Made by a program: the position numbers and the translations under genes. Under the pieces are notes generated by a model. That model had not been told where the DNA came from. It did not search any database and saw nothing but the letters and a program-made list of their open reading frames with translations. Below, piece by piece: positions 29,480 through 37,570 of a stretch of DNA of 64,000 nucleotides. Source of the DNA: Paenibacillus tianmuensis (GTDB lineage: Bacteria > Bacillota > Bacilli > Paenibacillales > NBRC-103111); the NCBI RefSeq assembly GCF_900100345.1, contig NZ_FMTT01000004.1, positions 1 to 64,000 of the forward strand, written 5' to 3'. The first letter of the stretch is position 1. Each line of letters opens with the position of its first letter.

Positions 29480-29524
29480 AACAGCCCGGTCCGTTTCTTC
29501 CAAACGGCTCCCGGGCTGTTTTTA
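29480..29524 (+). terminator. intrinsic terminator of the DUF1657 gene
   Basis: AACAGCCCGG pairs with CCGGGCTGTT, with an inner CCGTTT/AAACGG pairing, followed by a T-run. The stem is long and nearly perfect. Confidence 0.85.
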
Positions 29525-29570
29525 CTGCGCTTTGTATTCCTGCGCCGGTGTTCATATGCAGCGATTGGCA

Positions 29571-29654
29571 TCAAGCCAACACCATCAAAACGATCAGCAG
29601 CAAAATAAACAAGATCAGAATGAGCAGCATGGAAGTGAAAAATCCCAACGGCAT
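29571..29654 (-). CDS. possible 27-residue hydrophobic peptide
   Basis: The frame reads MPLGFFTSMLLILILFI and stays hydrophobic to its end in LMVLA. An in-frame stop lies just upstream, so this ATG or a later one must be the start. AGGGG is only 3 nt away, which is weak. Tiny hydrophobic peptides are common near Bacillales spore genes, but no family was recognised. Confidence 0.4.
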   Translation of the reverse strand: MPLGFFTSMLLILILFILLLIVLMVLA

Positions 29655-29759
29655 TCGCCCCTATCCAGATGGTTTGCAATCGTCCCTTCATGCTATGCCC
29701 GGTTAAAATAAATGGCACAGGACAAAAGCCCATCTCTATCCTAAAGTCCAAATAAGTGC

Positions 29760-29787
29760 TATAATAAATCCATTGTTCACGTGAACA
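29760..29787 (+). promoter_or_regulatory. -10 element and palindromic operator before uronate isomerase
   Basis: TATAAT (29760-29765) is followed 8 nt later by the perfect 14-bp palindrome TGTTCACGTGAACA (29774-29787), which would overlap the transcription start. Its odd centre CG and length resemble LacI- or GntR-type sites. No matching regulator gene is adjacent. No good -35 was found. Confidence 0.6.
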
Positions 29788-29818
29788 TTAATCGATTTTC
29801 GGGAGGACTACCGATATC

Positions 29819-31081
29819 ATGACGATTGCAACCAAGGAGCAGTTGACTGCCTTTGTGACCGAAACGGTGCACGCCACCCCGGTCACCGATATTCATACCC
29901 ATCTGTTTGCCGAATCGTTCGGAGACCTGCTGCTGTGGGGAGTAGACGAGCTGCTGACGTACCATTATCTGATCGCCGAAACGTTCCGTTTCCGCCCGGA
30001 TATATCTTATGACGCTTTCTGGCAGCTGTCCAAACAGGAGCAGGCCGACTTGATCTGGCAGACGCTGTTTATCGACCATTCGCCCTACAGCGAATCGTGC
30101 CGCGGCGTCGTCACGGTATTGAACCGGCTCGGCTTCGATCTGGCGAAGCGCGATCTGGAGGAGTACCGCGCGTATTTCCGCAGCGTCAGCGCCAGCGACT
30201 ACATCGACCGCATTTTGAAGCTGGCGAACGTGAAGACGGTCGTCATGACCAACGATCCATTCGATGCTTACGAACGCGGGAAATGGGAAACTGGTGCACC
30301 TCAGGACCCCCGCTTCCTGGCCGCGCTGCGGATCGATCCGCTGCTTAATCTGTGGGATAGCTCCTGGAGCAAGCTCAAGGAGCAGGGCTATGAGGTTGAC
30401 GCCGACTTGTCCGGTGGCACGCTCGCCGAAGTCCGCCGTTTCCTGAAGGATTGGATTGCCCGGATGAACCCGCTGTATATGGCCGTTTCGCTGCCGAACG
30501 ATTTTGCGTATCCGGAGGATTCCGCGCGTGTCCGCATCATCGATGAGTGTATCGTGCCGGTTGCACGGGAAGCGGGAATTCCGTTTGCGATGATGATCGG
30601 CGTGAAGCGCAAGGTCAATCCGTTCCTGAAGGATGCGGGCGACAGCCTTGGCAAAAGCGACATCGGCGCGGTCGAGCGAATCGTCAGCAAGTATCAGGAC
30701 GTGAAATTTCTGGTCACGATGTTGTCCCGGGAAAACCAGCACGAGCTGGCTGTCACCGCGCGGAAAAACCGCAACCTGCTCGTGTTCGGCTGCTGGTGGT
30801 TTCTGAACAACCCGAGCTTGATCGAGGAGATTACGCGGATGCGGCTTGAGCTGCTTGGCGGCAGCGTCATTCCACAGCACTCGGATTGCCGTATTCTGGA
30901 TCAGCTCCTGTACAAATGGGATCATTCGCGCGCGATTATCGGCAAAGTGCTCTGCGATAAATACGGCGACCTGTTCGACGCCGGCTGGCGGCTGGAGGAA
31001 GAGGAGATCCGCCGCGATATCGAGGATCTGCTAGGTGGGGTATTCTGGAAGTTTCTCGGCAAGCCGGACCCTGCGGCCTGA
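29819..31081 (+). CDS. uronate isomerase, divergent BH0493-like branch
   Basis: This 420-residue amidohydrolase-superfamily enzyme should interconvert D-glucuronate/D-fructuronate or D-galacturonate/D-tagaturonate. It resembles the structurally studied Bacillus halodurans BH0493 uronate isomerase rather than classical UxaC. Shared stretches are VTDIHTHLF (metal His pair, residues 22-30), LLTYHYL, FKxxxVMTNDPFD-type VVMTNDPFDAYERGKW, PFAMMIGVKR, FLVTMLSRENQHE and FGCWWFLNNP. GGGAGG lies 12 nt before the ATG. No other uronate gene is nearby; a palindromic operator precedes it. Confidence 0.88.
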   Translation: MTIATKEQLTAFVTETVHATPVTDIHTHLFAESFGDLLLWGVDELLTYHYLIAETFRFRPDISYDAFWQLSKQEQADLIWQTLFIDHSPYSESCRGVVTVLNRLGFDLAKRDLEEYRAYFRSVSASDYIDRILKLANVKTVVMTNDPFDAYERGKWETGAPQDPRFLAALRIDPLLNLWDSSWSKLKEQGYEVDADLSGGTLAEVRRFLKDWIARMNPLYMAVSLPNDFAYPEDSARVRIIDECIVPVAREAGIPFAMMIGVKRKVNPFLKDAGDSLGKSDIGAVERIVSKYQDVKFLVTMLSRENQHELAVTARKNRNLLVFGCWWFLNNPSLIEEITRMRLELLGGSVIPQHSDCRILDQLLYKWDHSRAIIGKVLCDKYGDLFDAGWRLEEEEIRRDIEDLLGGVFWKFLGKPDPAA

Positions 31082-31104
31082 TTTCGGTTCTTCGATCATC
31101 ATAA

Positions 31105-31141
31105 GAGACGGCCTTCTGCACGGCGCAGGGGTCGTCTTTTG
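31105..31141 (+). terminator. probable terminator after uronate isomerase
   Basis: AGACGGCC pairs imperfectly with GGGTCGTCT, followed by TTTT. It begins about 25 bp after the stop codon. Confidence 0.55.
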
Positions 31142-31225
31142 CGTGTGTCAGATAATGTAAGCATGATGGAACCGAGAAACGGACTTACGGTCCGTTTGAA
31201 GCTCTTGCCGGATCAGACCGATAAC

Positions 31226-31452
31226 AGGAAAAAGGACCCCTTGCGGAGTCCTTTCCAACGGTGAACGATTTTGGTATTTTGCCTTGAACCTCGCCTCAAG
31301 CTCGGGTCTTACCTCATTCACGATCGCAGTACGTGTACTACTCTAACGTGTCTTTGGCACATCCCTCCGCTTCTATCTCGATTCGGAAGCAACTTCCACG
31401 GTATTTCTCGTTGAACTGTTCAACGGAACCACACCTCTCTTTTCACCGTTGA
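31226..31452 (-). ncRNA. candidate structured RNA closed by a 10-bp stem, followed by a terminator
   Basis: On the minus strand CAACGGTGAA (31452-31443) pairs perfectly with TTCACCGTTG (31265-31256), enclosing about 180 nt. Inside are CGTTGAAC-A-GTTCAACG, GGAAG-TTG-CTTCC, a CACG/CGTG stem carrying GTAGTAC-AC-GTACTGC, and CTTGA/TCAAG. Immediately after the closing stem comes AAAGGACTCCGCAAGGGGTCC and a T-run (31254-31226). No convincing coding frame occupies it and no gene follows on this strand. Size and closed ends recall 6S-type RNAs, but no known family was recognised. A clear sigma-A promoter is lacking, so processing from the upstream ldt transcript is possible. Confidence 0.5.
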
Positions 31453-31517
31453 TTGTAGTATGTGCCGGCCGCGATGTTTTTATTCCAACCTTTTTAAAAA
31501 AAGTTGGGCAAGCCCGT

Positions 31518-32021
31518 TCAATCCCGGATGATGACCGCCGTACCGAGCGGAATGTGGCGGTACAGCCACTCGACATCTCTATTGTGCATGCGGACGCAGC
31601 CCGACGAAGCGCTGCTGCCGATCGAGTATGGCCGGTTCGTTCCGTGAATGCCGTAACGGTAACCTCCCGAGCCCGGAACGTTAATGCCCATCCAACGCGT
31701 CCCCAGCGGATTTCGCGGGTCCCCTCCGGGAATTTGCTTACGCACGTACCACGGCTTCACGATTTTGGTCACAATATGGAACGTCCCTGACGGCGTCAGC
31801 TCCTTTGTCCGTCCTGTCGCAACGGCAAAGCCGTAGGCTGCCCTCCCGTTCACGATGACGGTCAGCCGGTTCTCCGATTTATCGATCAACAAATATACGC
31901 CTTCTTCCTCCAAACCGGCCGGGGGCAACGTCTCTGTCGAAGGCTTCGGCGCCTCTCCGAGTGCGCTTTCTATCGGCCAAGCGCTGAACAAAAGCATCAG
32001 GAGAAAAAGAGATATTCTCAA
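31518..32021 (-). CDS. secreted L,D-transpeptidase (YkuD domain)
   Basis: This 167-residue protein has a signal peptide (MRISLFLLMLLFSAWPIESALG) and then a YkuD catalytic domain. The active-site stretch IHGTNRPYSIG followed by SSGCVRMHNRDVEWLY contains the catalytic His and Cys. Such enzymes make 3-3 peptidoglycan cross-links or attach proteins; in spore formers several act on the spore envelope. There is no LysM domain. The gene stands alone, upstream of the candidate structured RNA. Confidence 0.92.
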   Translation of the reverse strand: MRISLFLLMLLFSAWPIESALGEAPKPSTETLPPAGLEEEGVYLLIDKSENRLTVIVNGRAAYGFAVATGRTKELTPSGTFHIVTKIVKPWYVRKQIPGGDPRNPLGTRWMGINVPGSGGYRYGIHGTNRPYSIGSSASSGCVRMHNRDVEWLYRHIPLGTAVIIRD

Positions 32022-32265
32022 CGCCCATCATCCTTACTCTTTCGTGATGAAGTCACACGCCGTTTTAGTGTGCTCCAACGCGCAAGCCGCCTATTCGCCC
32101 GTCACGGGCCTCTTCCCTTCTCCAATTCGATGGCCCCGGCTGCTTTGTATAAAACTTGAAACTTTTTGAAGCTATGCTGCGTCTTATAAAGAAGGAAGGT
32201 GCTTGGCAGTTAATGGTCTTTTTTCCATGAGCAAAAAGCAAAATTCGAGGAGGTATTCCAAGAAG

Positions 32266-33345
32266 ATGAAGAAACGGACCGTAGTCTCGGCGGCATTGGC
32301 TATGCAGCTTTTCTTATGCACCGGGGCCTTCGCTTACCAGAGCGAATTTACGAATTCAAAGGCGGCGAACGCGGATTTGCCGGCCAAAGCAAAACTGGAA
32401 GCCTATAAAGTCGGGAAAGACTTTATGACGACAAAGGTTCGCGCCGAGTGGACCAAAGAACAGATCCAAGCGTTTCAAAAGCAGGACATTTTCCGCAACA
32501 TTCCCGCTTTGGCCTTTCAAACCGACGCCTCCGATGCTTTGAAGCCTAAAGTCATCATGACCAATCTGCCTGGGGTAAAGGTCGATCTGAATACCGGGGG
32601 AGAAAATGCGGGAGACGAAGTCATCGTATCGATGCTGGGCGGAGACCGGCTGAATCCGAATAAATCGTATACCTTATACACAGGGTGGAGCTCCCGAGAT
32701 GGCAACGATAAGCCGAGCCTGACCCTGCACTCGCTGCAAAGATTCGGACAGCCCGGAGGCACAATCAACGATTTGTCCGATACCAAGGATCAGCTCGCCC
32801 GCATAGAGTGGAAGCAGGTCAGTGAAACAAACTCGAATTTCAAGTCGGCTCCGGAAAATCTCGCTGCTTCTTCCATATCGCATGTGGATGAAAAAAACAT
32901 TAAAACCGTAAAAGGCGACTATACGAACATTTATTCCAAGGAAACGTTGGAGCAATACCGGAAGAGCGCTGCTCAGCGGGTGGAAAGCTTGTCGGAGCAG
33001 AGCTTCTGGCCGTTTGCCGCTACCTTTAAGAATTCCGCTACCTCGGATCCGAAAAAGCTGGCCGAGATATACAGCCTCCAAATCTCCCAGGTTTATGCAA
33101 TTGGAAAAACGGAGGACGGGGAGGAATTTACGGTTATCTGGTTTGGCGACGATCTGAAAGATTTGTCACTGCTCGAAAAGCATCCCAGATTCACTAAATT
33201 TCGCATCATCGAAATCGAAGGCCGGGCCACCGGCGACTCGCTGAGAAGCCTAGCCCACAGCTCTAGCGTCAGTCTGGTCGAGGTGGCGGATAAAGATCGG
33301 CAGCCGACGGGGATTTATTGGTTGGACCAGCTTTATTGCGACTAG
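32266..33345 (+). CDS. secreted protein of unknown function
   Basis: This 359-residue protein begins with a signal peptide (MKKRTVVSAALAMQLFLCTG, cleavage near AFA-YQ). I did not recognise a family. The mature part is hydrophilic and Lys/Ser-rich, with a central PGVKVDLNTGGENAGDEVIVS stretch and a C-terminal half of alternating strands ending in LDQLYCD. GGAGG lies 12 nt before this ATG; earlier in-frame ATG and TTG codons would add a basic extension before the signal peptide and lack good ribosome binding sites. It stands alone with a terminator. Confidence 0.7.
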   Translation: MKKRTVVSAALAMQLFLCTGAFAYQSEFTNSKAANADLPAKAKLEAYKVGKDFMTTKVRAEWTKEQIQAFQKQDIFRNIPALAFQTDASDALKPKVIMTNLPGVKVDLNTGGENAGDEVIVSMLGGDRLNPNKSYTLYTGWSSRDGNDKPSLTLHSLQRFGQPGGTINDLSDTKDQLARIEWKQVSETNSNFKSAPENLAASSISHVDEKNIKTVKGDYTNIYSKETLEQYRKSAAQRVESLSEQSFWPFAATFKNSATSDPKKLAEIYSLQISQVYAIGKTEDGEEFTVIWFGDDLKDLSLLEKHPRFTKFRIIEIEGRATGDSLRSLAHSSSVSLVEVADKDRQPTGIYWLDQLYCD

Positions 33346-33386
33346 AACTAAAAAAGGAGCCACAAAGCGACTCCAGCGAATAATAG

Positions 33387-33422
33387 AGGGCAGGCCGATC
33401 GATGTCGGTTCTGCCTTTCTTA
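33387..33422 (+). terminator. intrinsic terminator after the secreted protein
   Basis: AGGGCAG pairs with CTGCCTT and an inner CCGA/TCGG pairing extends the stem, followed by TTTCTT. It lies between the convergent ends of this gene and the PfkB kinase gene. Confidence 0.65.
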
Positions 33423-33436
33423 TGAATTTTCTGCGG

Positions 33437-34366
33437 CTACCCTATCAGCTCTACGACGACTTCGTCGAGCAGCCGCTTGACATCCTCCGGCTCGACGTAG
33501 CCCGCCCGAGCCGTCAACGCATTAGCCGTTCCGGAAGCGGTCGCCAATCTGAGGCACTCCTCGACGGGAAGCCCTTGAGAGACGCCGATGGCCATCCCTG
33601 CCACGTAAGCGTCCCCACAGCCGACCGCATTCACTGTATCGACCTTCGGGGCACGCACCCGGTAGCAGACGCCGTGAAAAGCGGCAAGCGAGCCTTGCGC
33701 TCCCATCGATACGCTGATGCAAGGAATGCCGGTCTCATTCAGCCGCAGCAAGCCTTGCATCAGCGCATTTTCGTCCTCGATCGAATGACCGAGCCATTGC
33801 GCGACTTCGTCCTCGTTCGGCTTGATAAAGTAAGGCTTCGCTTCCGCGCCCCGCATCAACGCTTCCCCGCTCGTATCCAAAAATACGACGGCGCCCTGCC
33901 CTTGAGCGATCTCGATCAATTCCGCATAAAAGGACTTTGGCACGCCGGTAGGAAGCGAGCCGCTGAAAGCGACGACCTTCGCCCGCACGGCAAGCTGCGC
34001 AAGTTTTTGCCGCATCGCCTCCATCTCTTGCCCGGCGATCGTCGGTCCCGGCTCCAGCAGCTCCGTCGACACGCCGTCTTGATCCATGATGTTCAGACAG
34101 ATGCGGGATTCGCCCTCGATCTTCACGAAGTCGTGCGCAATGCCCTGCCGCGCCAATCCGCGTTCGATAAAATCGCCGTTGCTGCCGCCGGCAAATCCGG
34201 TCGCCAGTACGGGAACGCCTTGCAGCGCGATGACGCGGGCGACATTGATCCCTTTGCCTCCCGGCTCCGCATACACGCGGTCCACCCGTGAGACTTGACC
34301 TGCGGCCAGCGCAGGCAAATGATATGTCTTGTCGATGGCCGCGTTCAAGGTGACGGTGACGATCAT
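33437..34366 (-). CDS. PfkB-family hexose-phosphate kinase (1-phosphofructokinase/tagatose-6-phosphate kinase type)
   Basis: This 309-residue sugar-phosphate kinase resembles FruK/LacC: N-terminal TVTLNAAIDKTYHL, the GGKGINVARVIALQG motif, the SGSLPTGVP segment and the catalytic VNAVGCGDAYVAGMA motif containing the base Asp. FruK and LacC cannot be separated by eye. Its 4-bp overlap with a class II aldolase gene and the SIS isomerase upstream favour tagatose-6-phosphate as substrate, as in N-acetylgalactosamine or galactosamine catabolism. It is last in the three-gene operon. Confidence 0.85.
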   Translation of the reverse strand: MIVTVTLNAAIDKTYHLPALAAGQVSRVDRVYAEPGGKGINVARVIALQGVPVLATGFAGGSNGDFIERGLARQGIAHDFVKIEGESRICLNIMDQDGVSTELLEPGPTIAGQEMEAMRQKLAQLAVRAKVVAFSGSLPTGVPKSFYAELIEIAQGQGAVVFLDTSGEALMRGAEAKPYFIKPNEDEVAQWLGHSIEDENALMQGLLRLNETGIPCISVSMGAQGSLAAFHGVCYRVRAPKVDTVNAVGCGDAYVAGMAIGVSQGLPVEECLRLATASGTANALTARAGYVEPEDVKRLLDEVVVELIG

Positions 34367-35229
34367 CGGAGGTCTCCGGCTTTGCCGATGCAGCCGACCA
34401 TCCGCATTTTTTCAATTGCCGCTTCTTTCACGGCCTTCTTGGCCGGAATCATATATTTGCGCGGATCGTTCTCCTGCGGGTTGTCCGCAAACACGGCCTT
34501 GATCGCGTCGGAGAAGACGATGCGGATCTCGGTGGCGATGTTCATTTTAGCCATGCCGAGCGAGACGCAGCGCTTCACCTGCTCTTCCGGGATGCCGGAG
34601 CCGCCGTGCAGCACAAGAGGCAACGGAACGATGTCGGCAATGCGCCGGATACGGTCGAAATCGATCTTCGGCTCGCCCTTGTAAATGCCGTGAGCCGTGC
34701 CGATTGCAGGCGCCAGCGTGTGGACGCCGGTCCGCTCGACGAACTCGGCGCACTCCTGCGGGTCGGCCATCAGCGCTTCGTGTTCGGCCACGACGATATC
34801 GTCCTCAACGCCACCCACTTTGCCAAGCTCGGCTTCGACGTTAACGCCGGCGGCGCGCGCCACTTCGACGACTTGCCTCGTCAAGCGCACGTTTTCTTCG
34901 AAAGGCAGCATCGAGGCGTCAATCATCACCGACGTGTATCCGGCCCGGATGCACTGCACGATCGTTGCAAAGTCCGTACAATGGTCCAGATGAAGCGCGA
35001 TCGGCACCCGGGAACGGTTGGCTGCAACCGTGGCTGCCGCTGCGATATAATCGGGACCGAGATGCTTGACCGTCCCTACCGTCGATTGAAGAATTAAAGG
35101 CGATCCGGTTTCTTCTGCGGCGTCGACGACCGCTTGCAGCATCTCCAGCGTATGCACGTTGAATGCGCCGATTCCGTAGTCGCCCGCGCGGGCCGCTTCA
35201 AGCAATGAGGTGGATGATACTAATGGCAT
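34363..35229 (-). CDS. class II ketose-bisphosphate aldolase (tagatose/fructose-bisphosphate)
   Basis: This 288-residue zinc aldolase cleaves a ketohexose bisphosphate to dihydroxyacetone phosphate and glyceraldehyde-3-phosphate. Metal and catalytic motifs are intact: IALHLDHCTDF (Asp and His), NVEAELGKVGGVED, AIGTAHGIYKGEP and PLVLHGGSG. It fits the GatY/KbaY/FbaA family; neighbours favour tagatose-1,6-bisphosphate. The ribosome binding site is weak and it starts 22 bp after the SIS gene, which suggests coupling. Confidence 0.9.
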   Translation of the reverse strand: MPLVSSTSLLEAARAGDYGIGAFNVHTLEMLQAVVDAAEETGSPLILQSTVGTVKHLGPDYIAAAATVAANRSRVPIALHLDHCTDFATIVQCIRAGYTSVMIDASMLPFEENVRLTRQVVEVARAAGVNVEAELGKVGGVEDDIVVAEHEALMADPQECAEFVERTGVHTLAPAIGTAHGIYKGEPKIDFDRIRRIADIVPLPLVLHGGSGIPEEQVKRCVSLGMAKMNIATEIRIVFSDAIKAVFADNPQENDPRKYMIPAKKAVKEAAIEKMRMVGCIGKAGDLR

Positions 35230-35251
35230 ATCGATGTCATCTCGCTTCCGG

Positions 35252-36307
35252 CTAAATTTTGACCACTTGCGTCAGGTTGCGGGGCATATCCGGGTCCACA
35301 TTGCGTTTCATGGCCGTATAGAAGCCCAAATATTGCAGCGCCGGCAAATAAAGCACCGTGCGGGCATCGTCGCTCATCTCCGCTCCGCCGACTTCGAATA
35401 CCGCATCCGCGAACGCGGTATCTTCCCCGGCCTTCGCCGTGACGAGCAGCACGAATGCGCCGTACTCCTGCATTTCCTTGGCGACCTTCAGCTCGTAATC
35501 GCGCGCTTTCTCGGACAGCAGCACGCAGACAAGCGTGCCCGGCTCCACAATCGACTTGGGACCGTGGCGGAACTCCAGCGTACCATACGCTTCCGTCCAG
35601 ACGTAGGACATTTCTTTGATTTTCAAGCTCGCCTCCAGCGCAATGCCATAGTACGTGCCCATACCGAGGTAAATGACCTTTTGAAAATCGTTCGTGTCGA
35701 CCAAAGGTTTAATGAAAGCGTCGGCGGCTTTGACGACTTGATCGTCCGTTTGCGCGACCGAAGCAAGCTGTTCGAATTGATCCTGCTTGCCCGCCGCCTT
35801 GGCGATCGCCGCGTGCATCAAAAACGTCATGCTGCTGAACGATTTCGTCATGACGGTGCTCGTTTCTTTACCGAGCGGGGACACTAGACAATCCGCCAGC
35901 TTCGCCATGCTGCTCTCTTCGTAGCAGGTGATACCCGCGACTTTCACGTTAGGAAGCGGCTTCACGGCTTCCAGCGCCAGCAGCACCTCCGTCGATTCGC
36001 CCGATCTCGATACACCGATAACCAAATAATTGCGGTTCGGAGGGAGCGTCTGCTCGCGGAATAGGAACACCTCCGAGGAAGGATAGGCCGTTGCACTTTT
36101 GCCCAGCCATGCCCGATAAACGGACGCCATCGCCAAGGCTTGATAATAGGATGAGCCGCTGCCGATGAACACCGTCTCGTCCGTTTCCGAATCGAGGAGA
36201 TGCTTTTGCACCCAGTCTCCTTGCTGCTGAAGCTGTGCAAGCGCCGCATTCAGCGCCTCCGCCTGTGCTGAAATTTCAGGATACGTATATTGACCGAATG
36301 GCTTCAC
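35252..36307 (-). CDS. SIS-domain sugar isomerase/deaminase (AgaS/GlmS-like)
   Basis: This 351-residue protein has two SIS domains: ETVFIGSGSSYYQALAMASV (about residues 44-63) with YLVIGVSRSGEST, and VIYLGMGTYYGIALEASLKIKE (about 215-236) with LEFRHGPKS. There is no glutaminase domain, so it is not GlmS itself. AgaS-type proteins deaminate and isomerise galactosamine-6-phosphate to tagatose-6-phosphate, which would feed the kinase and aldolase that follow. The start is GTG with AAAGGGG 7 nt upstream. No cognate phosphotransferase system or ABC genes are adjacent. Confidence 0.85.
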   Translation of the reverse strand: MKPFGQYTYPEISAQAEALNAALAQLQQQGDWVQKHLLDSETDETVFIGSGSSYYQALAMASVYRAWLGKSATAYPSSEVFLFREQTLPPNRNYLVIGVSRSGESTEVLLALEAVKPLPNVKVAGITCYEESSMAKLADCLVSPLGKETSTVMTKSFSSMTFLMHAAIAKAAGKQDQFEQLASVAQTDDQVVKAADAFIKPLVDTNDFQKVIYLGMGTYYGIALEASLKIKEMSYVWTEAYGTLEFRHGPKSIVEPGTLVCVLLSEKARDYELKVAKEMQEYGAFVLLVTAKAGEDTAFADAVFEVGGAEMSDDARTVLYLPALQYLGFYTAMKRNVDPDMPRNLTQVVKI

Positions 36308-36341
36308 AATATTACCCCTTTCGTCTTATTAATGATAATAT

Positions 36342-36359
36342 AAATCATAATTTTGATTT
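36342..36359 (-). promoter_or_regulatory. operator-like inverted repeat before the SIS-aldolase-kinase operon
   Basis: AAATCA and TGATTT arms are separated by 6 nt in an AT-rich stretch about 35 bp before the GTG start. AATGAT/ATCATT sequences flank it. This is a reasonable regulator site, but no regulator gene is adjacent and the surrounding sequence is AT-rich, which raises the chance rate. Confidence 0.35.
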
Positions 36360-36546
36360 TTTCAATCATTTATTTCAAACATATGATAGCTATACGGTGA
36401 TCGTGATTTCTATAGAAAGGCGTTTTTTTTGTTAAATTACCATACAATGGATATACAAAATATAAAAATCTTGCGATAATACGAAATGAGGAGAAACATT
36501 ATCTTGAAATTTTTGATTCGCATGATGAAAAGGTGGAGACTCTTTT

Positions 36547-37479
36547 ATGGATAGTCCTGCTGGAAGAAGAGGATTATTTCTCGTCATAACCGGAGCGATC
36601 TTATGGGGAATAAGCGGCACCGTCGCCAAAAAGCTCTTTCAACACTACGCCATCGAGGTCGATTGGCTGGTCACAACACGATTGCTTGTAGCCGGTATTT
36701 TACTTTTAGCCGTGCAATTGTTTACAAAAGACCGCTCTCAAATATTCGGTGTCTGGAAAAACAGAAAAGCAGCCCTGCGCCTGGTTATTTTCGCGCTGTT
36801 TGGCACGCTTGCGGTTCAATATACGTATATGGCTTCGATCCAGCACGGCAATGCCGCCGTAGCCACGCTGCTGCAATATTTGGCTCCGGTCATGATTATT
36901 ATTTATCTCGTCCTGCGAAAACAAGCGGTTTTCACACGCCAAGACCTAGTAACCGTTTCCCTTGCTTTAGTCGGCTGCTTTTTGTTATTAACCAACGGCT
37001 CCGTCTCTCAATTATCGGTGCCGACGCCAGCCATTGTATGGGGAGTATTGTCGGGGGTAACGTTAGCGTTTTATACGGTATATGCGGTTCCTTTGTTGAA
37101 GCAGTACGATTCGCTTGTTATTGTCGGCTGGGGTATGATCATCGGAAGCGCCGCTTTAAGCTTTATCCATCCGCCTTGGCAGGCGGATTTTGCCGGCATG
37201 CCGCTAGAAGCCTTCTTATACCTGGTATTCGTGATCGTATTCGGTACCATGCTCGCCTTTTGGTTTTATATCGAAAGCTTGCAAACTCTTTCCCCCAAAG
37301 AATCAAGCCTTGTCGGCAGTCTGGAGCCGTTGGCGGCTGTGTTAACCACGGTTCTTTGGCTGAAAGAGCCGTTTGGATATTTTCAGTGGATCGGCACGTC
37401 CTGCATCATCGGGATGATTTTATTGGTGGCTTTGAAAAAGGCCCCTTCGAATCAAATCAACATCAACATTGGCTCATAA
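36547..37479 (+). CDS. EamA/DMT-family permease
   Basis: This 310-residue protein has ten predicted helices in two EamA repeats ([20 protein letters not shown] near the start; [21 protein letters not shown] in the second half). It is closest in appearance to YdcZ/YcxC-type exporters; the substrate is unknown. AAAAGGTGGAG precedes the ATG. A short upstream frame (36504-36554, TTG start after GAGGAG, about 16 codons) has a stop codon that overlaps this start, so translation may be coupled. Confidence 0.85.
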   Translation: MDSPAGRRGLFLVITGAILWGISGTVAKKLFQHYAIEVDWLVTTRLLVAGILLLAVQLFTKDRSQIFGVWKNRKAALRLVIFALFGTLAVQYTYMASIQHGNAAVATLLQYLAPVMIIIYLVLRKQAVFTRQDLVTVSLALVGCFLLLTNGSVSQLSVPTPAIVWGVLSGVTLAFYTVYAVPLLKQYDSLVIVGWGMIIGSAALSFIHPPWQADFAGMPLEAFLYLVFVIVFGTMLAFWFYIESLQTLSPKESSLVGSLEPLAAVLTTVLWLKEPFGYFQWIGTSCIIGMILLVALKKAPSNQININIGS

Positions 37480-37496
37480 GCCAGATCTGCTCATTG

Positions 37497-37539
37497 CAAA
37501 AAACAAGCGCCGCCGTCCCTTGAGACAGCGGCGCTTGTC
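37497..37539 (-). terminator. intrinsic terminator after aspartase
   Basis: On the minus strand ACAAGCGCCGC pairs with GCGGCGCTTGT, with an inner GTC/GAC pairing, followed by TTTTTTG. It lies between the convergent DMT permease and aspA genes and may also serve the plus strand. Confidence 0.8.
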
Positions 37540-37570
37540 GCCTAACCGACCTGACGGAAGCGTCCTTCCG

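Noticed and set aside
31148-31321. A 57-codon GTG-started frame on the minus strand (begins VNEVRPELEARFKAKYQ)
   Set aside because: It runs through the terminator hairpin and T-run of the candidate RNA, has no ribosome binding site and matches no family.
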